Assembly: GCA_016177305.1 (NCBI GenBank)
Contig: JACOVK010000006.1
Span: 1-10,777, forward strand
Source of the DNA: Parcubacteria group bacterium
GTDB lineage: Bacteria; Patescibacteriota; Patescibacteriia; UBA2169
Direction: 5' to 3'
Length of the DNA: 10,777 nucleotides
Part shown: positions 6,713 to 10,777 of the stretch, piece after piece
Numbering within the stretch: the first letter of the stretch is position 1
Layout of the letters: every line of letters starts with the position of its first letter
Position numbers and translations under genes: made by a program
The notes under the pieces: generated by a model
Seen by the model: only the letters and a program-made list of their open reading frames with translations
Database searches by the model: none
Told to the model about the DNA's origin: nothing

Positions 6713-6809
6713 GGAGCCGCATGTGCGACAATTCACCCAGGGAACGCGCAGCCGAGTTACGTCTCGGCTGGTGCGGGGTGCTCTGCTGAATTGTCGCACA
6801 TGCGGCTCC
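6713..6809. repeat. 97-bp element with 23-bp perfect inverted repeats and an internal stem-loop
   Basis: The arms 6713-6735 (beginning GGAGCCGCATG) and 6787-6809 are exact reverse complements over 23 bp. Inside is a second perfect 8-bp stem, CAGCCGAG (6749-6756) and CTCGGCTG (6763-6770), around a TTACGT loop. It sits between convergent genes: 58 nt after the phosphohexomutase stop and 3 nt beyond the trpS stop. No ORF lies inside, and no strong T run follows on either strand, so it is not a classical terminator, although an RNA hairpin this long may still protect or end both transcripts. A small non-autonomous palindromic element (MITE- or REP-like) is the alternative. No target-site duplication is evident. 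Confidence 0.8.
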
Positions 6810-6812
6810 TTC

Positions 6813-7787
6813 TTATCGCACTCCAATTTTTTCCCTGACTTCGCTCATGGTTTGTTGCGCGATTTTTTGCGCGCGTTTCGCGCCCTGAATCAAAATTTCT
6901 CCAACATGCTCGCGTTCTTTCTCAAGCTCGGTGCGGCGTTCGCGGATCGGTTTCAAATGGCTGATGATGGTGTTCGCAGCCACATCCTTCAAATCAGCGT
7001 ATTGCAGGGAGCCTTTTTTGTGCTGGGACTTGAGTTCTTTTACCAAATCTTCGCCGCCGAGCGCCTCCAGAATCGCAAACAAATTCTCAACGCCCGGTGA
7101 TTTTGAACCTGCGTGCGTATCCGTGACCGCGGAGCGGACTTTTCTTTTAATCACGTCCGGAGAATCCGAGAGCGCGATGTAGTGCTTTTCGCCAAGTGAT
7201 TTGGACATTTTTTTGGTTGGGTCGGATAAGGACATCACCCGCGCTTGCTCGGTCAATAGCGGCTTTGGTTCGGGAAATAGTTCACCAAACGCCTTGTTGA
7301 ACTTGCGAGCTATGACGCGCATCAGTTCCACGTGCTGGACCTGGTCTTCGCCAACCGGAACCAGATTTGCTTTATACAAGAGCACGTCAGCTGCTTGGAG
7401 CACGGGGTAGGTAAACAGCCCGGCATTGATGTTCTGCTTGTTCTGTTCGGACTTGTCTTTGTACTGCGTCATCCGCGAAAGTATCGCAATCGGGGTGATG
7501 GTATTAAAAATCCATCCAAGCTCCGTGTGCTCCGGTACCTGGGACTGGACGAAGAGAATGGCTTTTTCCGGATCAATCCCGCACGCGAGCAAATCCAAAG
7601 CAAGCTCGCTGATCCGTTCCGGCAGCTTCTTGGCGTCATACGCAACCGTCATCGCATGGTAGTCCACAATGCAGAATATGGACTCATGCTCATTCTGTAA
7701 ATCAACCCATTGTTTTATAGCGCCCAGGTAGTTGCCTAGGTGCAGAGCGCCCGTGGGTTGTATGCCGGAGAAAATCAGATTTTTCAT
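6813..7787 (-). CDS. trpS: Tryptophanyl-tRNA synthetase
   Basis: A 324-aa class Ic aminoacyl-tRNA synthetase charging tRNA-Trp in the cytoplasm, of the usual bacterial length. The N-terminus has GIQPTG (8-13) and the HIGH-type signature HLGN (16-19). GEDQVQH (146-152) lines the active site, and TKKMSKS (191-197) is the KMSKS loop. The rest of the Rossmann fold and the helical C-terminus are complete. The ATG at 7787 is preceded by AGGA about five nt upstream, a modest Shine-Dalgarno. No convincing -35 box was found upstream. It is divergent from the small CxxC gene and convergent with the phosphohexomutase gene, with the 97-bp inverted-repeat element just after its stop. Confidence 0.96.
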   Translation of the reverse strand: MKNLIFSGIQPTGALHLGNYLGAIKQWVDLQNEHESIFCIVDYHAMTVAYDAKKLPERISELALDLLACGIDPEKAILFVQSQVPEHTELGWIFNTITPIAILSRMTQYKDKSEQNKQNINAGLFTYPVLQAADVLLYKANLVPVGEDQVQHVELMRVIARKFNKAFGELFPEPKPLLTEQARVMSLSDPTKKMSKSLGEKHYIALSDSPDVIKRKVRSAVTDTHAGSKSPGVENLFAILEALGGEDLVKELKSQHKKGSLQYADLKDVAANTIISHLKPIRERRTELEKEREHVGEILIQGAKRAQKIAQQTMSEVREKIGVR

Positions 7788-7799
7788 AATTTCCTGATA

Positions 7800-7828
7800 T
7801 TGACGGAAGCGAAGCAGTGGTATATATC
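7800..7828 (+). promoter_or_regulatory. Probable promoter of the small CxxC protein gene
   Basis: TTGACG (7800-7805) is followed after 17 nt by TATATC (7823-7828), inside a TATATATCTT tract that offers alternative -10 registers. The predicted start near 7835 gives a leader of about 47 nt that contains the gene's Shine-Dalgarno. It lies 13 nt beyond the divergent trpS ATG. Confidence 0.5.
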
Positions 7829-7869
7829 TTACGGTAGCAACATTCGCACCTTGTGTCCAACCTTTTACT

Positions 7870-7875
7870 GGGGAG
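7870..7875 (+). promoter_or_regulatory. Shine-Dalgarno of the small CxxC protein gene
   Basis: GGGGAG six nt before the ATG at 7882. It is the clearest ribosome binding site on the plus strand in this window and supports this ORF being a real gene. Confidence 0.7.
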
Positions 7876-7881
7876 TACCGG

Positions 7882-8208
7882 ATGAAAAAATTGTTCGCAG
7901 GCCCGCTTCCGGGCGGAACGTACGTGCGGCTTGCGTGCCAGCAGTGGCAGCACGGCCCGCCCGTGCCGCTTGACTGCCGCCGGTGCCACCAGCGCCTGGG
8001 TTTTGAGCGCTTGCCGCACCCGCAGTCGGTCTTCGTGAAGTACTGCGGCGCGTACTACTGCGCTGCGTGCGGCAGCCTGTTTCCATGGGATCCGGAGAAG
8101 GGCAGGTTCCATTTCTGGATTACTGAACTGCCGGATGCCGCTGCCTGGCATGCGCGCGCCGCGCTGGTTGAGTTTCTGGACAGGCATGCGCGCGCCCGTT
8201 CACCATGA
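7882..8208 (+). CDS. Small putative zinc-ribbon-like protein, function unknown
   Basis: A 108-aa protein that I cannot assign to a named family. It has two CxxC pairs, CRRC (Cys32/Cys35) and CAAC (Cys60/Cys63), 24 residues apart, a spacing that fits a four-cysteine zinc ribbon; Cys19 and Cys55 are additional. Aromatic residues around the second pair (YCGAYYC, LFPW) would suit a small beta-ribbon. The last 20 residues form a basic, helix-prone tail (ARAALVEFLDRHARARSP). There is no signal peptide or membrane segment. Support for a real gene comes from GGGGAG before the ATG, a promoter at 7800-7828 and an intrinsic terminator overlapping the stop codon, so it is a complete single-gene unit. Overlapping minus-strand ORFs lack such signals. 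A nucleic-acid-binding or ribosome-associated role is possible but only inferred. Confidence 0.7.
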   Translation: MKKLFAGPLPGGTYVRLACQQWQHGPPVPLDCRRCHQRLGFERLPHPQSVFVKYCGAYYCAACGSLFPWDPEKGRFHFWITELPDAAAWHARAALVEFLDRHARARSP

Positions 8209-8241
8209 GAGCCGAGGAATCCCCGGCTCTCTCTTTTTTTT
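8207..8241 (+). terminator. Intrinsic terminator of the small CxxC gene
   Basis: GAGAGCCG (8207-8214) pairs exactly with CGGCTCTC (8224-8231), with further GG/CC pairing in the loop, followed by a run of eight T residues at 8234-8241. The stem begins within the TGA stop codon at 8206-8208. It acts on the plus strand only: on the minus strand the A run precedes the stem and no T run follows. Confidence 0.88.
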
Positions 8242-8263
8242 ACGGCTTCAGCTCCAAGCTCGC

Positions 8264-9067
8264 TTACACCTTAAGCACCACGGGCAAGACCATGGGCTCG
8301 CGTTCGGTTTCTTTGAACAGGAACTTGCCGAGGTCGTCCCTAAGCTTGGCGCGGAGGTCGCCCCAGTCTTCATTCTTCTTGGGCATCTTTTTTTGGAGGA
8401 TGCTCTCGGTGGTCTTTTTTACATAGTTGCGGATGTCATGCATCAGTTTTTCGGATGTTTTGATGTGGATGAACCCGCGCGTGATGATGTCCGGGTTGCC
8501 CATGACCTTGCGCGTTTTGGTATTAACCTGCACCACCACCACGACCATGCCGTCCGAGGCCATGACCTGCCTATCCTTTAACACCACGTTGCCAACGTCC
8601 CCAACGCCCAGGCCGTCCACGAACACGGCGCTCGTGTCCACCTTGGTGTCCGTTGCATGTCCGCTCCTGCCGTCAAACTCTGCGATTTGGCCGTTATCAA
8701 GCACCAGGATTTTTTCCGGCTTAAAACCGCTGTCGCGCGCGAGCTTGGCTGCCTCGCGGAGCATGTAGTGGTACGCGTACACCGGAATGAAGTAGTCCGG
8801 CTTGACGGTATCCAAAATAAATTTAATGTCCTCGCGGTTGCCGTGGCCGGACACGTGGATGTCCATGAGCTCGCCGTGGATCACGTTGTCGGACTGCCGG
8901 TAGAGCTCGTCTTTCAGCTTCTGGATGGTGGCTTCGTTTCCCGGAATGATGGAGGAAGAGAGGATCACGGTGTCGCTCTTCTTGAGGCGCACGTTCTTGT
9001 GGCTGCCCGTGATGATGCGGGAGAGCACCGCGTTGCCCTCGCCCTGGGCGCCGGTCGCGATAACCAC
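8264..9067 (-). CDS. rnj: Ribonuclease J, C-terminal portion (after in-frame stop)
   Basis: This is the same reading frame as the upstream RNase J portion, separated by one TAA codon. The bounds start at the first possible GTG (9067), but family-like sequence already begins directly after the stop at 9103 (ISQIDDIPDDKV), so the true coding block is one gene. Residues are numbered as if the stop were residue 323. Visible are TGAQGE (340-345), SSSIIPGNE for the end of beta-CASP, motif B HVSGHG (406-411; His406 and His410), the motif C region PVYAYHYM (430-437) with His435, and the conserved C-terminal domain ending in VVLKV. No good Shine-Dalgarno precedes the GTG (AAGG is only two nt away), so independent translation is doubtful. 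Without this part the N-terminal product would lack essential catalytic histidines. Confidence 0.75.
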   Translation of the reverse strand: MVIATGAQGEGNAVLSRIITGSHKNVRLKKSDTVILSSSIIPGNEATIQKLKDELYRQSDNVIHGELMDIHVSGHGNREDIKFILDTVKPDYFIPVYAYHYMLREAAKLARDSGFKPEKILVLDNGQIAEFDGRSGHATDTKVDTSAVFVDGLGVGDVGNVVLKDRQVMASDGMVVVVVQVNTKTRKVMGNPDIITRGFIHIKTSEKLMHDIRNYVKKTTESILQKKMPKKNEDWGDLRAKLRDDLGKFLFKETEREPMVLPVVLKV

Positions 9068-9103
9068 GACCTTGTCGTCCGGAATATCGTCAATCTGGCT
9101 GAT

Positions 9104-9106
9104 TTA
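9104..9106 (-). other. In-frame TAA interrupting the RNase J gene
   Basis: The minus strand reads GGA ACC TTG ATT TAA ATC AGC CAG ATT GAC, so the frame is unchanged on both sides and only one codon is non-sense. It sits in a 10-bp palindrome, GATTTAAATC (9101-9110). One substitution (for example from AAA, CAA, GAA or TCA) would restore an intact gene of 602 aa. I cannot distinguish a genuine mutation, a sequencing or consensus error, or suppression. UAA followed by A is normally an efficient stop, and the known CPR recoding concerns UGA, not UAA. Confidence 0.9.
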
Positions 9107-10072
9107 AATCAAGGTTCCTTTGCGGGCTTTGATGTACCCGAACGTGGTCGCGATCTCAATGTTCATCTTCATGCTGTACCCGTCCAAAGCCACTTTCTTG
9201 TTCAGCCGTTCCGCTGCCTGGATAATCCAGCCGATGCGCTCAATCTGCGAGGCAAACGTGCCGATTATGATCCGGCCGGAAGCGGTGCGGATGAGGGTTT
9301 CCAAATTTTTCTTCATCTCGTCTTGGGTTCCGCTCTTGCGCACGTCAATGGCGCCGAGAGACTCCAGCATCAGGATGCTCGGCCGTTTTACGCGCGCGAG
9401 GTGCCGGTAGTCAACGATTGGGTTTCCGCTGCGCGCATCCCGCTCCAACGTCCAGTCGCCCGGGTGAATCACGCTGCCAGCCGGCGTTTCCAAAATCACG
9501 CCCACGGCATCCATGATGGAGTGCTCAATTTGGAAGAACGCTACCCGGAACGCGCCGAAGCTGAAGCGGTCCGAGAGGGACTTGATGGTGATGGTTTTGA
9601 GGCGATTTGACGATTTGGGTTCGTAGTCTTCCTGTCGGTGCTTGACCATGGCGAGGGTCAGGGGACGGCCCACAATGGTTGGGTACCCGAGCCGCGCGAG
9701 CAGGATGGGGGACGCGCCGATGTGGTCCAAGTGGCCGTGCGAGAAAATCACGGCGCGCACGTTTTTCTCCTTTCCTTTCAAGCAGGAGATGTTGGGGATG
9801 ATGTAGTCAATGCCGTGCTGGTCCTCTTCCGGGAACTTCAATCCCATGTCCAAAATTACAATGTCATTCCCGTATTCAAATACGGTCATGTTCTTGCCGA
9901 CCTCTTCCATGCCTCCGAGCGGGATGATTTTGAGTTTGGGATGCTTTCCGGCCGTGACGCTTGAGAGGGATGCTTTTTGGCCGCGCCCGGATGGCCGTGG
10001 AGTAGCGCGGCCGCCCCTTCCGAAGCTTCGCCGGAGGCGGCGTTTGGCTGGTTTAAGTTGTGTGGGAGTCAT
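9104..10072 (-). CDS. rnj: Ribonuclease J, N-terminal portion (metallo-beta-lactamase and most of beta-CASP)
   Basis: RNase J is an endo- and 5'-3' exoribonuclease for mRNA decay and rRNA maturation. This 322-aa part has a basic, low-complexity tail (1-45, rich in Arg/Gly/Ser/Pro). The metallo-beta-lactamase core follows, with PLGGMEEVGKN (51-61), the metal motif HGHLDH (112-117), His184 in the HSIMDA segment, and Asp206 in HPGDW. The acidic beta-CASP motif A is Glu237 in LESLGA, then GTFASQIERI (271-280) and GYIKARKGTLI (312-322), where the frame hits TAA. Other RNase J proteins continue without a break here, and the next codons are family-like in the same frame. The ATG is 15 nt after the DUF2391-like gene's stop and lacks a good Shine-Dalgarno, so translation coupling within an operon is likely. 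Confidence 0.85.
   Translation of the reverse strand: MTPTQLKPAKRRLRRSFGRGGRATPRPSGRGQKASLSSVTAGKHPKLKIIPLGGMEEVGKNMTVFEYGNDIVILDMGLKFPEEDQHGIDYIIPNISCLKGKEKNVRAVIFSHGHLDHIGASPILLARLGYPTIVGRPLTLAMVKHRQEDYEPKSSNRLKTITIKSLSDRFSFGAFRVAFFQIEHSIMDAVGVILETPAGSVIHPGDWTLERDARSGNPIVDYRHLARVKRPSILMLESLGAIDVRKSGTQDEMKKNLETLIRTASGRIIIGTFASQIERIGWIIQAAERLNKKVALDGYSMKMNIEIATTFGYIKARKGTLI
10011..10040. repeat. Imperfect GC-rich palindrome within the RNase J N-terminal tail
   Basis: A 30-bp near-palindrome centred on CGAAGCTTCG (10021-10030) with CCGCC and GGCGG ends; 24 of 30 positions match its own reverse complement. It encodes part of the basic extension (RRLRRSFGRGGR) that is not part of the enzyme core. 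Like the folD 3' stretch, it looks like a palindromic element read through in frame. Confidence 0.45.
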
Positions 10073-10087
10073 GTTTTGCTTTACTGA

Positions 10088-10663
10088 TTATTTAATGGTG
10101 TCCGCGACCACGGCGCTCATGGAGGCCGGGAACGCGACGATGATGGTGCGCTTGAGGGTGAGCACGAGGTCCATTGGCCACGGCCCCACCTCAATGAGAG
10201 AGAGCAACCCTGCGACCACGAGCAACGAGAAGAAGTAGGTTGAGAGCACGCGCTTTACGTACTCGTCCCAGTGCTCGGTGAACGTGCCGCGGTAGTAGTT
10301 GTAGTACACGAACGTGCCGATGAAGATGATGGAAATCGCGGCGAGCGTCGCGATGCGCGAGGCGGGCAACTCGTTGGCAAGCCTCCACGATTCCTCGGAG
10401 AGCCCCACGGGCACCGCCAGGATGGTGGCTCCGATCACGACCTGCAGCAGGTCTTTGAGCAGGAACTCGGTCCGCAGGGGGTTGGTGGCGCGGCGCAGGA
10501 TGTCCTGCACCTCGTCGCCGACAGCGCGGGCAACGTCCAGGGGCAGGGTTGCCACGTCCTTGATGGTGCCTGCGACTGCTCCGGTGACATCGGCCACGGC
10601 TCCGGTGACCGCCGAAAGGTTGAGGGAGGAGGCAGTGTTGCTCTTTTGTTTTGCTTTTGGCAT
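10088..10663 (-). CDS. DUF2391-like integral membrane protein
   Basis: A 191-aa protein of unknown function. Residues 1-60 are soluble, with an Ala/Val/Thr-rich amphipathic stretch (AVTGAVADVTGAVAGTIKDVATLPLDVARAVGDEVQDILRR when read in parts). Four hydrophobic segments follow, at about 73-90, 104-122, 141-160 and 166-187. The arrangement GATILAVPVGLSEESW, a YYNYY loop, and a terminal FPASMSAVVADT resembles the DUF2391 (TIGR02587) putative membrane family. This is recognition from memory and only moderately sure. The frame opens at 10735, but that longer start would read into the tRNA; the ATG at 10663 begins a Lys-rich N-terminus and is preferred, although no Shine-Dalgarno is visible. RNase J starts 15 nt after its stop, suggesting co-transcription. 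Confidence 0.7.
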   Translation of the reverse strand: MPKAKQKSNTASSLNLSAVTGAVADVTGAVAGTIKDVATLPLDVARAVGDEVQDILRRATNPLRTEFLLKDLLQVVIGATILAVPVGLSEESWRLANELPASRIATLAAISIIFIGTFVYYNYYRGTFTEHWDEYVKRVLSTYFFSLLVVAGLLSLIEVGPWPMDLVLTLKRTIIVAFPASMSAVVADTIK

Positions 10664-10698
10664 AAGGTTACGGTGTAATAATTTGAAAAAGTTAATGG

Positions 10699-10777
10699 TG
10701 GTGCCGGAGGGGAGACTTGAACTCCCACCCTGCAAGCAGGACAGCGCTCTGAACGCTGCGTGTCTACCAGTTTCACC
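10699..10777 (-). tRNA. tRNA-Leu(CAG), 5' end beyond the window
   Basis: On the minus strand the sequence carries a class II tRNA body: a D-arm (CTGGTAGACACGCAG), the anticodon stem CAGCG/CGCTG with loop TTCAGAG (anticodon CAG, 10749-10751), a long variable arm CCTGC-TT-GCAGG, a T-arm GGGAG-TTCAAGT-CTCCC, and the acceptor strand CTCCGGC followed by ACCA, so CCA is genome-encoded and ends at 10699. The long variable arm and CAG anticodon identify leucine. The 5' acceptor strand, expected to be GCCGGAG, lies past position 10777. Confidence 0.93.

Noticed and set aside
7702..8187. Minus-strand ORF of 161 aa upstream of trpS
   Set aside because: It overlaps the trpS start and the small CxxC gene, has no ribosome site, and its translation lacks any recognisable pattern. 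The plus-strand gene has full expression signals.
8207..8241. The same hairpin as terminator for RNase J
   Set aside because: On the minus strand the A run precedes the stem and no T run follows, so it works only for the plus-strand gene.
9104..9106. Genetic code change explaining the RNase J stop
   Set aside because: The reassignment known in some CPR lineages is UGA to glycine. This codon is UAA, and other genes in the window (folD, the bactofilin-like gene, the phosphohexomutase, trpS, the DUF2391-like gene) end normally in TAA.
1..10777. CRISPR arrays, transposase genes or prophage features
   Set aside because: No regularly spaced repeats, no transposase or integrase motif and no phage structural gene were found. 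The only repeat-like items are the inverted repeats listed.

Overview
The window reads as a compact bacterial chromosome segment of moderate to high GC. It most likely comes from a Candidate Phyla Radiation (Patescibacteria/Parcubacteria-like) organism. That placement is inferred from gene style and content: a ribonuclease J with a basic N-terminal tail, a divergent FolD, a DUF2391-like membrane protein, a small secreted polymer-forming protein with a membrane tail, near-leaderless or SD-poor starts beside sigma70-like promoters, and very short intergenic gaps. No 16S or ribosomal protein gene is present to confirm it.

Layout, left to right. Positions 1-245 hold no gene. On the minus strand they contain a strong promoter (TTGACG-17-TATACT) followed by about 180 nt of structured, non-coding sequence and a near-perfect terminator hairpin: a candidate small RNA. 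Next, on the minus strand, is a two-gene one-carbon operon, glyA then folD (23-nt overlap), with its own promoter set directly against the terminator of the next gene. That next gene (2559-4175, minus) encodes a 538-aa protein I read as a degenerate HD/HD-GYP-like protein. It is divergently transcribed from a plus-strand pair: a secreted/membrane bactofilin-like (polymer-forming) protein and a phosphomannomutase/phosphoglucomutase. The second suggests sugar-phosphate supply for the envelope.

Between the convergent phosphohexomutase and trpS genes lies a 97-bp element with 23-bp perfect inverted repeats and an internal stem-loop. Divergent from trpS is a small gene for a 108-aa protein with two CxxC pairs, carrying its own promoter, Shine-Dalgarno and intrinsic terminator. 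Last comes a minus-strand block: the 3' portion of a tRNA-Leu(CAG) cut by the window edge, a DUF2391-like membrane protein, and ribonuclease J.

The most striking point is that the RNase J reading frame is interrupted by a single in-frame TAA, with family-like sequence continuing in the same frame on both sides. Everything needed for catalysis in the beta-CASP motifs B and C lies after the stop. Second is FolD, which keeps its catalytic Tyr/Lys/Gln/Asp residues but lacks the usual GRS-x-x-VG-x-P NADP-binding signature. Third is the orphan small-RNA unit at the left edge.
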